Origin: an uncultured Bacillaceae bacterium
GTDB lineage: Bacteria; Bacillota; Bacilli; Bacillales; Bacillaceae_L
Assembly (NCBI GenBank): GCA_947497585.1
Contig: CANMHG010000006.1
Location: 62,001 to 126,000 of the forward strand
DNA length: 64,000 bases
Reading direction: 5' to 3'
Both the position numbers and the translations under genes were made by a program. A model generated the notes under the pieces. The model was not told the origin of the DNA, searched no databases, and worked only from the letters and a program-made list of their open reading frames with translations. Below, piece after piece: positions 26,992 to 34,904 of the stretch (position 1 is the stretch's first letter; the number at the start of each line of letters is the position of its first letter).

Positions 26992-28332
26992 TTAACGCTT
27001 TAGTGCGGTGGGTGTTAGGGTTCGTTTTCTTAGTGTGAGTGGTATGTCGATTTTTTTGCAGATAGTCATGTAGTGCATGAGTGATAGTAAAACAACTCCT
27101 GCGTTCATTCCGATAATGATTCCCTGCATTTGAAATTGGTGCATGGAGCCGAGGATGAACATGATTAGGAATGAATAAATCGTTGACCACACTGTATGAA
27201 TAAAGGCGTCTTTTATCAAGCCCAGTCCAATTAAAAAGGCTTGCATTGGTATAACAAAGAAATGAAACAGAAAATATGGCCACAGTAATTTCAAATACAT
27301 GGCTGCGGTAGTGGATTCAAAAAATAAACTCGTTAATGGCTGAGCAAAAAAGTAACAGATCGCCACAGCTGGTACACCATAGGCTAGGGTTAACAGCATA
27401 ACTTGAACAAGCAACTTATTTAATCTAGCTATGTCTCTCTTCGAGTATGCTTCTGAAACCGTTGGTATTAAGACAATAAGTAATGAATGAGCGATAAATG
27501 CCGGAAAAAAGCCTATCGTCATGGCCACACCTGCTAATAATCCAAATTGTTCAGTTGCAAGTGTACCTGTAACACCAGCAGATACAAGTGCAGCTTTAAT
27601 TAAAAAGGGTTGCACTGCATGAGACATTGCATGAAAGATACGAAGCGCCGTAGTTGGTACTGACACTGATAAAATACTCATTCGTGCTTCTTTTACGCCG
27701 ACATGTTGTCTAGGTAGCTTTCTACTTGATCTTACCTTTATAAAATAAGCTTGTATTAGGTAGATGAATACAACAAACTCAGTTGCTACTAACGTTCCTA
27801 ATGCAATTAGTAGAGCCGTATCTCTTTCGAAATGAAATAGTTGATAAATCCCCACTAGTAGTGATAGCTGAACAATTTTTCGAAGGAAATTAGAAAACGC
27901 TATTTTCCCCATATGGTGCAACCCCATGAAGTATCCCCGAGCTAAAGAAGAAAAAGCAATAATTGGGATGAGCAATATAAATAACCACCGAGCAAGAGGA
28001 TGATACTCATCGAAAATCGGAATGAATGGCAAAATAACTGCAGCAATAATCGTAAGTGCGACTGTCGCAATAACAGCTAGCACTGTTGCATGCTTTAACA
28101 GGCTTAGATGATATTCCTGCTCCTTTTCGGCGATGAACTTAGATATTGAGATTGGCAATTCTAAGCTTGCAAGAATAACCACAAGGAACATCACAGGCAG
28201 GATTGACATATATAAGCCTATTCCCTCTTCCCCTAGCTGTTTCGCAAGAACCATATTCACTAAGAACTCAATACATTCACTAAAAAAAGCTGCCAAGACT
28301 AATAATAATGTCCCTTTAAAAAACGAATTCAT
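26992..28332 (-). CDS. SpoVB-like polysaccharide/lipid flippase
   Basis: 446-residue MATE/MurJ-like (MOP superfamily) protein with about 12 to 14 membrane helices. The start MNSFFKGTLLLVLAAFFSEC and the block LGEEGIGLYMSILPVMFLVV match the polysaccharide biosynthesis/SpoVB group, which moves lipid-linked wall or cortex precursors. I choose the ATG at 28332, with GAGGAGAG upstream, over the start 17 codons earlier. B. subtilis has several such paralogues (SpoVB, YkvU, YtgP), so the exact substrate is open. Confidence 0.82.
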   Translation of the reverse strand: MNSFFKGTLLLVLAAFFSECIEFLVNMVLAKQLGEEGIGLYMSILPVMFLVVILASLELPISISKFIAEKEQEYHLSLLKHATVLAVIATVALTIIAAVILPFIPIFDEYHPLARWLFILLIPIIAFSSLARGYFMGLHHMGKIAFSNFLRKIVQLSLLVGIYQLFHFERDTALLIALGTLVATEFVVFIYLIQAYFIKVRSSRKLPRQHVGVKEARMSILSVSVPTTALRIFHAMSHAVQPFLIKAALVSAGVTGTLATEQFGLLAGVAMTIGFFPAFIAHSLLIVLIPTVSEAYSKRDIARLNKLLVQVMLLTLAYGVPAVAICYFFAQPLTSLFFESTTAAMYLKLLWPYFLFHFFVIPMQAFLIGLGLIKDAFIHTVWSTIYSFLIMFILGSMHQFQMQGIIIGMNAGVVLLSLMHYMTICKKIDIPLTLRKRTLTPTALKR

Positions 28333-28462
28333 GCTGACTCTCCTCATATTTAATCTATTTGTATTAAATAAGATATGAGACAAGTCATGAGATTATTTTA
28401 TGGAATTTGAAAAAATGGTTTTCTTTTGAAGAAATCACGGGGTATTTATCTCCTAAAACTGG

Positions 28463-28491
28463 AAATGCATTGGTTTTACACCAATGCATTT
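28463..28491 (-). terminator. Hairpin after the VWA-like gene
   Basis: 11-bp perfect stem AAATGCATTGG / CCAATGCATTT with a seven-base loop. The T run on the minus strand is poor. Confidence 0.6.
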
Positions 28492-28499
28492 AGTACCTA

Positions 28500-28907
28500 T
28501 TACGCTACTTTTATTGCTTTACCGAATGGGACCTTAGGAACGTAGTCATCAGGGACTAACCAAAATGTTTCTACTTTCACATCAAGGTTTTCATAGAAGT
28601 AACCAGTGACGTCAGTAATGTAAAATAGGGTGTCTATTTTCTCTTTTTCGGCCCATTCTAGTACCTCGGTATACGAGGATTTACCGTGTGTATAGTACTT
28701 GATACTTGCTTCTTGAATAGGAGTGATACTTCTAATTTTAAAATCGGCTTGGACTAGTTTCACATCAGGTTTTAGTTCGCCAACAAACTTAATGATATTG
28801 TTAATTAATATCGTTCGAGTTTGATTTGTCGAAGTGTCCACTGCTAATGCTACTGATTTTGATTGTCGCTCTTTTATCAGATTCATCAAAGAACGCTGCC
28901 ATCTCAC
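28500..28907 (-). CDS. VWA-like domain fragment of the DUF2201 metallopeptidase family
   Basis: About 135 residues. The sequence resembles only the C-terminal VWA-like domain of DUF2201 proteins: VALAVDTSTNQTRT in place of the DxSxS metal site, YTHGKSSYTEVLEWAEKEKI, and DTLFYITDVTGYF. The N-terminal metallopeptidase half usually found in this family is absent and there is no matching frame upstream. GTG at 28907 has AAGGAG six bases upstream, so the short form appears to be a deliberate gene and not the tail of a decayed one. The MIDAS residue Ser5 is replaced by Asn. Function unknown. Confidence 0.55.
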   Translation of the reverse strand: MRWQRSLMNLIKERQSKSVALAVDTSTNQTRTILINNIIKFVGELKPDVKLVQADFKIRSITPIQEASIKYYTHGKSSYTEVLEWAEKEKIDTLFYITDVTGYFYENLDVKVETFWLVPDDYVPKVPFGKAIKVA

Positions 28908-29109
28908 ACGAATCACTCCTTCATCATTTTGTGAAGCAAATATATTTTGCGCAGATAAAATTGAAATATGTCGCTATTAAAAGAATATTAACCAATCCAA
29001 AAGGAATAGTAGGTAAATCTTTAAAAAGTAGTCTAAAGGTATGAAATGAAGCATATTGATTCAATAGCAAGGTGGACAAAAGAACATACCACTTAAAGGT
29101 GGGAATACT

Positions 29110-30273
29110 ATGAAAAATGCTTATAGTACCGATCGCCCATTTCCCTTACTAAGACTATTAATGATGTCTCTTATGGTTGTCGTGAGCTTCTTTCTAATCG
29201 CATCAGCTTTATCTATTGTAAAAAAAGACTATTTGAACATTGGACAAGTAGACCAAACCATTCAAATTGCACCAACAGAAATGCTTGTTAAGCTTTATTC
29301 ACTTGAAAATCATCATTTTAATCAAGTTTTATCCCAGCAGCATCAATCACTTCCGATTTCGGCTACGATTTTTAAAATGATGACAAATGTTAATTTCGAT
29401 GATATACGCAGTCTTATCGGGAACGAATTACCAGGGTATACATTTTACGACTCAAAAATACTCGTTGCAGGGGAAGGTACAGATTTCACGACACTACCTA
29501 TTGAATCTGCTCCTCCACTAGAGGTATTATTGCAAGAACGTGAAATGGCTGAAGAACAGCTAAAGGAATTAAAGGAAGATGAGACAACAAGAACTCCCCC
29601 AACTACTACACCTATACAAAAAAAATTCTTTATCTATCATACTCATAGCTCTGAGTCTTTCTTACCTTTACTCGGATTAACCAATGACCCCGATGAAAAT
29701 AAAGCATTTGACTCTAAAACAAATATTACAATCATTGGTGATATGTTTGCTAAGAAGCTTGAAAGCTATAGTATTGGGGCAGTAGTAGACAAATCAAACA
29801 TGGGACAATTACTTGAAGAAAAAGGCTGGGCGTATCATCAATCCTATGACTTGTCTCGTGAACTCGTTCAATCAGCACTTGCTTCAAATAATGACTTAGA
29901 ATACTTTATTGATCTACATCGAGATGCGAAAAGAAAAAAAGACACAACAACGACGATAAACAATGAACCGTACGCAAGAATCATGTTTGTTATCGGCAAG
30001 GGTCACAGTAACTATGATAAAAACTTGGCATTTGCTACTGCTTTACACGAATCTTTAAATGACCATTTTCCAGGCCTTAGTAGAGGAATCATTGAAAAAG
30101 GTACAGATACAGGCAATGGGGTTTATAACCAAGACCTATCCTCAAAAGCACTAGTATTAGAGCTTGGTGGAGTTGACAATGACATTCGCGAATTGCAAAA
30201 CTCCGTTGATGCCTTAGCAAAGGTAATCAGTGATTTTTACTGGGCTACTGAAAAAGTGAATGCCGATGAATAA
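29110..30273 (+). CDS. spoIIP: Stage II sporulation protein P (SpoIIP)
   Basis: 387-residue amidase/endopeptidase that, with SpoIID and SpoIIM, thins the septal wall and drives engulfment in sporulation. One N-terminal membrane helix (LLMMSLMVVVSFFLIASAL) anchors an outside domain; the catalytic core has FIYHTHSSESFLPL (metal-binding His, about residue 176), FIDLHRDA (second ligand) and ALVLELGGVDN (catalytic Glu). Sequence length and motifs match SpoIIP. B. subtilis has one in the gpr-spoIIP region; here it stands near yfm-type genes, so a second copy elsewhere is possible. A mother-cell SigE promoter is expected but none was firmly seen. Confidence 0.9.
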   Translation: MKNAYSTDRPFPLLRLLMMSLMVVVSFFLIASALSIVKKDYLNIGQVDQTIQIAPTEMLVKLYSLENHHFNQVLSQQHQSLPISATIFKMMTNVNFDDIRSLIGNELPGYTFYDSKILVAGEGTDFTTLPIESAPPLEVLLQEREMAEEQLKELKEDETTRTPPTTTPIQKKFFIYHTHSSESFLPLLGLTNDPDENKAFDSKTNITIIGDMFAKKLESYSIGAVVDKSNMGQLLEEKGWAYHQSYDLSRELVQSALASNNDLEYFIDLHRDAKRKKDTTTTINNEPYARIMFVIGKGHSNYDKNLAFATALHESLNDHFPGLSRGIIEKGTDTGNGVYNQDLSSKALVLELGGVDNDIRELQNSVDALAKVISDFYWATEKVNADE

Positions 30274-30421
30274 GGAGTTATATTTTTGGCTGAGCTGGAT
30301 GTTTATTTCCACACTCCTAGCTTTCCTCTATTTATCATTTACCATTGTCCTTGGCTGTTTATGTTCAGGTATGATCATGTGCTGTAAGAGCTTGATTGAA
30401 ATTGCTTTAAAAAATAAATGA
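30266..30421 (+). CDS. Small membrane protein overlapping the end of spoIIP
   Basis: 51 residues with one or two hydrophobic stretches (FWLSWMFISTLLAFLYLSFT and IVLGCLCSGMIMCC) and four cysteines close together. The ATG lies inside the last codons of spoIIP, eight bases before its stop end, suggesting translational coupling. The Shine-Dalgarno site is weak. Followed by a terminator. Not recognised; could be a sporulation membrane peptide. Confidence 0.5.
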   Translation: MNKELYFWLSWMFISTLLAFLYLSFTIVLGCLCSGMIMCCKSLIEIALKNK

Positions 30422-30430
30422 AGATGCTTA

Positions 30431-30462
30431 AAAGCACTAGGTAACCCTAGTGCTTTCTCACT
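30431..30462. terminator. Terminator after spoIIP unit
   Basis: 10-bp perfect stem AAAGCACTAG / CTAGTGCTTT followed by CTCACTT; it separates convergent genes and may serve both. Confidence 0.8.
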
Positions 30463-30465
30463 TAT

Positions 30466-31116
30466 TTAGCCAAATAGTTCTCTAGCCATTTTAACTGCAA
30501 AATAGCTAAACACCAGTAAAATTCCTACTCCACCAATAATGTTTAATATGATCTGCTTCTTGAAAACTTTATTTTCACGGTTCTTCCATAAGGAGTTCCT
30601 TATATACTCATGGAGTAAATCAAACTCAATGATTCTCCACCATTTCTTAAAGATAATGGTGAAGTTTCTAGCATCTTCCCCCCACCAGCTTATCGTAATT
30701 TTAGCTGACTCTCTTGGAAGTATAAATTTTACCTTTTCGGCCTCTAAATCCTCTTTCTCTTTATACTCAATCTGTAGCTGGTCTAATGCGTTTCGAATCA
30801 ATCCAATAAGTGTCGATTGCTTTATATCATATACAGTGTACCGTCTTCCTATGAAATACAGTTGTATAAAAAGCATGATTACAAATACAAATATAAATAG
30901 ACTAGCCAACATCCAGCTACTAATGCCCTCTAGAGAGAAAGGGGCTGTTATGACAAGCTGAAATACTGATACCAGAATTAAAATTGCAGAACGCAATTCT
31001 GATTCAACTACAAAGCCTCTATTTTTTTGAACGTTGTATGCATGGTAAAACGTTGCTAGTGCTAGCAACAAACCATTTATAATCGTAAAGTAAAAAAAGA
31101 TCTCCCCTCTATCCAT
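30466..31116 (-). CDS. Hypothetical membrane protein
   Basis: 216 residues; not recognised. Three hydrophobic helices in the first 95 residues (YFTIINGLLLALATFYHAY, ILILVSVFQLVITAPF, WMLASLFIFVFVIMLFIQLYFI), a cytoplasmic central region of about 90 residues, and a C-terminal helix (IILNIIGGVGILLVFSYFAV). The central region looks like a small alpha/beta domain. It lies 11 bp downstream of the CPBP-like gene and is probably its operon partner. Confidence 0.65.
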   Translation of the reverse strand: MDRGEIFFYFTIINGLLLALATFYHAYNVQKNRGFVVESELRSAILILVSVFQLVITAPFSLEGISSWMLASLFIFVFVIMLFIQLYFIGRRYTVYDIKQSTLIGLIRNALDQLQIEYKEKEDLEAEKVKFILPRESAKITISWWGEDARNFTIIFKKWWRIIEFDLLHEYIRNSLWKNRENKVFKKQIILNIIGGVGILLVFSYFAVKMARELFG

Positions 31117-31127
31117 TACTTTTTATT

Positions 31128-31928
31128 TCACCCCTTCTCTATTGGTAATGTGGAAATCACTGCTCTCTTCTTCTTTTTAAACACAGCAAAAACCACAATA
31201 AATAGAAGGAAAGCAATAATTGTCGACAGCCACGAGCTAAGTGCAGAATCGATTTTGTGATCATTAAAGAGGAAAATACCTTCGCCACTCCTACCTGACA
31301 CTCCAAAAAACAACCCATATACGATATTTAATCCTAGGTGAATACCTGTGTTGGCCCATATAGATTTTGTCTTATAAAAAGCATACGTTAAACTGAGCCC
31401 GAGAACTGCTGAAAAGATAGTGTTTTGTAATGTTAATCCTTCTAACCATGCATCATCCAGGGCATATAATGTAATAGAGATAAGCATAACCACACCAACT
31501 GGAAGTTTCCCAATAAAATGTTGGAAAACCAATCCACGGACAATCATGTCATTTATTAAAGAACCCAGTCCAAAGCCTACAATGATAATAACAAGCATTA
31601 CAATAACATCACCAACGGGTTTTATCCCTATGTACTCGTATTTTCCTACCATGAATTGAAGTGTAAAAAGACAAACCCAACCTATAAACCCTATCGCCAA
31701 ACCAATGAATAAGTTCCTATGCCACCCTCTAAAGAAAACAATTCCGTAGCTTTCAAATCCAGTCTTTAAACATACCTTCGCCAAAGCATACGCTAAAGGA
31801 AAAAACAAAACTAGATGGAAAAACCTTATTACATCAGACATTGTAAAGATTGCCGGTAAAAGTTGAAAATAACTTGTTAAGATTAAGTACATTATTAAAA
31901 AAGACAGCAGGTTTCTGTACAACACCAT
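31128..31928 (-). CDS. CPBP-family intramembrane protein with degenerate active site
   Basis: 266 residues with eight membrane helices, recognisable as a CPBP (CAAX protease/bacteriocin-processing) protein by LINDMIVRGLVFQ, GVVMLISITLYAL and ANTGIHLGLN. The family's catalytic EExxxR is NDxxxR here (Asn126-Asp127, Arg131), and the second motif His (FxxxH) is replaced in YALDD (155-159); the late His197 and Asn201 of HxxxN remain. So proteolysis is doubtful, and the protein may act as a pseudoenzyme. ATG at 31928 with AAGGGG upstream; followed by the membrane gene at 30466. Confidence 0.75.
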   Translation of the reverse strand: MVLYRNLLSFLIMYLILTSYFQLLPAIFTMSDVIRFFHLVLFFPLAYALAKVCLKTGFESYGIVFFRGWHRNLFIGLAIGFIGWVCLFTLQFMVGKYEYIGIKPVGDVIVMLVIIIVGFGLGSLINDMIVRGLVFQHFIGKLPVGVVMLISITLYALDDAWLEGLTLQNTIFSAVLGLSLTYAFYKTKSIWANTGIHLGLNIVYGLFFGVSGRSGEGIFLFNDHKIDSALSSWLSTIIAFLLFIVVFAVFKKKKRAVISTLPIEKG

Positions 31929-31980
31929 TTCCCCTTATATTCAATTGTATTCATAATTAGAATAACATATCTTTCCAAAT

Positions 31981-32016
31981 CAAAAACCCCTATAAAGCAA
32001 ATGCCTTATAGGGGGT
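31981..32016 (-). terminator. Terminator of the riboswitch-controlled gene
   Basis: 9-bp stem CCCCTATAA / TTATAGGGG with inner GCA/TGC pairs, followed by TTTTTGATTT on the minus strand. Confidence 0.83.
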
Positions 32017-32018
32017 TA

Positions 32019-32912
32019 TTATAATTGTTTCATATTCATCCAACCAGCCAGCGAGTGAATCGCAAAGCCCGAGAAACTAGAGTAATCTGCATATTGATCT
32101 CGAACAATTCTTAATTGCTGTTCCATATGCTCCTGACCTTCTTCAAAAAAAGTCACAAAATTAGCTTCACTAGAAGGTGTTGTTTCAACTGCAATTGTTA
32201 CTTGCTTGTTATACTTCCTGGCTTCATTCATCTCATTTTTGACTAGTTCATTAATTCCATTCTGACCTAGCGCTTGATCACGATAAGCCATAATCGTGAC
32301 ATGACCCGCTTTTTGTATAACCCAGCTTGCCAAGTTACCTTTTCCGTACGTATTATTATAAGTTTTTTCATCAAACCAAAATGGGATGTCAAATGCAATC
32401 GGCAGTTTAAGTTTTTCTGCCTCAAGCACAGCCTCGCTTATTAAGTTTTGATAAGAGAGTATCGTCTTTTTATAATTCGATGTCCAACCACTATATAAGT
32501 AAGGCTCTACATCGAGATGTATTCCTGTAAATCGTTCTGACTCAAGAGCTCCATCCTGATAATTTTTTACCCAAGCAAAAAGAGCTCTTTGATGATTGAT
32601 ACCCTTTGGTGCAACCCAATTCGGCGCACCATCTAATGCATGAATTTGGACTTTGTTAGCATGAGCACGACTAATAAATGCTTTGTATGCTTCGGTTGGA
32701 ACAGATGGATTCACCTGTAGATATACGACTTTTACCTTCTTATCTACTAAAAAAGTAAGAATTTCCTCACCACTATTAATGATTTGTGTTGTATCCCAAA
32801 GCCAAGTCGACCTTGGTGTTTCTTCAAACGTTACTGCTTGTCCTTGTTTTGGAAAAATACCCATCATCATCACCAATAAGAAGCATAAAAATACTGAGCT
32901 CTTTTTCTTCAT
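32019..32912 (-). CDS. Secreted TIM-barrel-like (glycosidase-like) protein under c-di-GMP control
   Basis: 297 residues with a signal peptide (KKKSSVFLCFLLVMMMGIFP, cleavage about residue 26). The mature part shows alternating strands and helices like glycoside hydrolase TIM barrels: STWLWDT, VKVVYLQVN, VQIHALDG, FTGIHLDVEPYLYSGW, PIAFDIPFWF, VTIMAYRD, VTIAVET and FSGFAIHSLAGW. The acidic pair in HLDVEPY sits where GH18-like enzymes have catalytic acids, but no exact family is claimed. ATG at 32912 with AAGGAG upstream; the frame extends upstream through the riboswitch and that extension is rejected. A surface or matrix role is inferred from the riboswitch. Confidence 0.75.
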   Translation of the reverse strand: MKKKSSVFLCFLLVMMMGIFPKQGQAVTFEETPRSTWLWDTTQIINSGEEILTFLVDKKVKVVYLQVNPSVPTEAYKAFISRAHANKVQIHALDGAPNWVAPKGINHQRALFAWVKNYQDGALESERFTGIHLDVEPYLYSGWTSNYKKTILSYQNLISEAVLEAEKLKLPIAFDIPFWFDEKTYNNTYGKGNLASWVIQKAGHVTIMAYRDQALGQNGINELVKNEMNEARKYNKQVTIAVETTPSSEANFVTFFEEGQEHMEQQLRIVRDQYADYSSFSGFAIHSLAGWMNMKQL

Positions 32913-32919
32913 CTTCCCC

Positions 32920-32964
32920 ACTCCTTCAAAGTTTTGAGTACCAAGACCCGCTTCTAGAAGGAGT
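32920..32964 (-). promoter_or_regulatory. Shine-Dalgarno-sequestering hairpin (expression platform)
   Basis: On the minus strand ACTCCTTC (32957-32964), directly after the aptamer, is the exact complement of GAAGGAGT (32920-32927), which is the Shine-Dalgarno region of the secreted protein gene. Pairing would block translation. No terminator with a T run is seen between aptamer and gene, so control of translation is more likely than attenuation. Confidence 0.6.
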
Positions 32965-33050
32965 CTGGTAGCCTGGCAGCCATGCGTCGTCACGTTTAGG
33001 CCCATTGCTTTGCGTCCTTGACTTTCATCAAGTTTGCCTTTTTCAGCTAA
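32962..33050 (-). ncRNA. c-di-GMP-I riboswitch (GEMM-I aptamer)
   Basis: Reading the minus strand, the aptamer hallmarks appear in order: GGCAAAC, a short GAAA-capped hairpin (TTGATGAAAGTCAA), GGACGCAAAGC, a stem with GGGCCTA, and the distal hairpin ending ATGGCTGCCAGGCTACC. These match the GEMM-I consensus closely, including the GAAA tetraloop and its receptor. It sits 50 bp upstream of the start codon of the secreted protein gene. A TATAAT at 33073-33078 (minus strand) would start transcription near 33066, just before the aptamer. Confidence 0.93.
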
Positions 33051-33072
33051 GGATTTAGTCCTTATATCCTAT

Positions 33073-33078
33073 ATTATA
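33073..33078 (-). promoter_or_regulatory. -10 element of the riboswitch transcript
   Basis: TATAAT on the minus strand, about 25 bp upstream of the aptamer; the -35 region is poor. Confidence 0.5.
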
Positions 33079-33307
33079 AAGGCTATTCATTAATATCTAT
33101 ACAGGTCTACTGTCCTATTTTGTGGACAATTGTCGAATTTCTGTCTATTCACCAAATGCCAATCCTAAACTTTCCCAATAATAATTTAAAAGTAGTAATT
33201 TAAAATCTTTGCTTTCTCGGATATAATCAATTATGTGTGATTTTTTATAGCTTGCAGTGTATCTGCATTTATATAGAACGAACTATAACATTTTAAAGGG
33301 GAATAAC

Positions 33308-34864
33308 ATGAGTATTTTAACTGTTAAAAACTTAAGCCATGGCTTTGGTGATCGTGCAATTTTTAATGATGTTTCCTTTCGATTACTTAAAGGGGAGCAT
33401 ATTGGTTTAATTGGTGCAAACGGTGAGGGTAAATCTACCTTCATGAATATAATTACTAGAAAGCTACAACCGGATGAAGGAAAGGTAGAGTGGTCAAGAA
33501 ATGTGCGTGTTGGATATCTTGATCAGCATACAGTTCTTGAAAAAGGATTAACGATTCGTGATGTACTAAAAACAGCATTTAAATATCTATTTGATCTTGA
33601 AGCAGAAATGAATGAGATTTACAACAAAATGGGTGAAGCAACACCTGAAGAGTTAGAAAAGCTACTTGAAGAAGTTGGTACGATTCAAGATACCCTTACA
33701 AATAACGATTTCTATGTTATTGATGCAAAAGTTGAAGAAATCGGTCGTGCCCTTGGACTAGAAGATATTGGTCTTGATAAAGATGTTACAGATTTAAGTG
33801 GTGGACAAAGAACTAAGGTATTACTTGCAAAGCTACTTCTTGAAAAACCTGACATTCTATTACTGGACGAGCCGACGAACTATTTAGATGAGCCACACAT
33901 TGTTTGGTTGAAACGTTATCTTCAAGAATACGAAAATGCCTTTATCTTAATTTCGCATGACATTCCATTCTTAAACAGTGTTATTAACTTAATTTATCAT
34001 ATGGAGAATCAAGAATTAAATCGTTATGTTGGCGATTATGAAAACTTCAAAGCAGTTCATGAAGTGAAGAAATCCCAATTAGAAGCTGCCTATAAAAGAC
34101 AGCAGCAAGAAATTAATGAGCTTAAAGACTTCGTTGCTAGAAATAAAGCGCGTGTATCTACTAGAAATATGGCAATGTCTCGTCAGAAAAAACTGGACAA
34201 GATGGATATTATTGAGATTGCAAAAGAAAAGCCTAAACCAGAGTTCTATTTCAAAGAATCTCGTTCTTCTGGAAAGTTAATTTTTGAAACAAAGGATCTT
34301 GTTATTGGTTATGATGAGCCACTATCAAAACCATTAAACCTTCGTATGGAGCGTGGACAGAAGATTGCTCTTGTTGGTGCAAACGGAATCGGTAAAACAA
34401 CTCTACTAAAAAGTATTTTGGGAATCAACAGACCTTTATCTGGTTCAGTCGAGCTTGGTGAATACCAGCATATTGGCTACTTCGAGCAAGAGGTTAGAGA
34501 GTCGAACCAAAACACTTGTATCGAAGAAGTGTGGAGTGAGTTTCCTTCTATGAACCAAGCGGAAATCCGTGCAGCCTTAGCAAAATGCGGTTTAACTACA
34601 AAGCATATTGAAAGTAAGGTAGCTGTATTAAGTGGAGGAGAAAAGGCAAAGGTACGTTTATGTAAGTTAATGAACAGAGAATCTAATATTCTAATCTTTG
34701 ACGAGCCAACAAACCACTTAGATGTAGATGCAAAAGACGAACTATTACGCGCATTAAAAGAATACAAAGGTACTATTCTTCTAATCAGCCATGAACCTGA
34801 ATTCTACAGAGAAATCGCAACAGATATCTGGAATTGTGAGTCTTGGACAACTAAATTATTATAG
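33308..34864 (+). CDS. yfmM: ABC-F family ATPase YfmM
   Basis: 518 residues, the same length as B. subtilis YfmM. Two ABC domains without membrane helices: Walker A GANGEGKST and GANGIGKTT, signatures LSGGQRTKV and LSGGEKAKV, Walker B LLLDEPTNYLDE and IFDEPTNHLD. The sequence is very close to YfmM throughout. ABC-F proteins bind the ribosome; YfmM has been implicated in regulation of antibiotic-response genes and ribosome function. I choose ATG at 33308 with AAAGGGG upstream instead of the earlier frame start. Confidence 0.9.
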   Translation: MSILTVKNLSHGFGDRAIFNDVSFRLLKGEHIGLIGANGEGKSTFMNIITRKLQPDEGKVEWSRNVRVGYLDQHTVLEKGLTIRDVLKTAFKYLFDLEAEMNEIYNKMGEATPEELEKLLEEVGTIQDTLTNNDFYVIDAKVEEIGRALGLEDIGLDKDVTDLSGGQRTKVLLAKLLLEKPDILLLDEPTNYLDEPHIVWLKRYLQEYENAFILISHDIPFLNSVINLIYHMENQELNRYVGDYENFKAVHEVKKSQLEAAYKRQQQEINELKDFVARNKARVSTRNMAMSRQKKLDKMDIIEIAKEKPKPEFYFKESRSSGKLIFETKDLVIGYDEPLSKPLNLRMERGQKIALVGANGIGKTTLLKSILGINRPLSGSVELGEYQHIGYFEQEVRESNQNTCIEEVWSEFPSMNQAEIRAALAKCGLTTKHIESKVAVLSGGEKAKVRLCKLMNRESNILIFDEPTNHLDVDAKDELLRALKEYKGTILLISHEPEFYREIATDIWNCESWTTKLL

Positions 34865-34866
34865 AA

Positions 34867-34904
34867 GATAAAGGAGCTTGAATATTTCAAGCTCCTTTAT
34901 CTTT
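34867..34904. terminator. Bidirectional terminator between yfmM and helD
   Basis: 16-bp perfect stem GATAAAGGAGCTTGAA / TTCAAGCTCCTTTATC with a three-base loop, between convergent genes. Confidence 0.88.

Noticed and set aside
26900-27283. 127-codon minus-strand frame after the flippase gene
   Set aside because: It overlaps the flippase gene in another frame and runs into the G5/C5 palindromes; composition is not protein-like.
32913-33005. 31-codon N-terminal extension of the secreted protein
   Set aside because: It is the c-di-GMP aptamer and expression platform read as protein. The signal peptide and Shine-Dalgarno site place the start at 32912.
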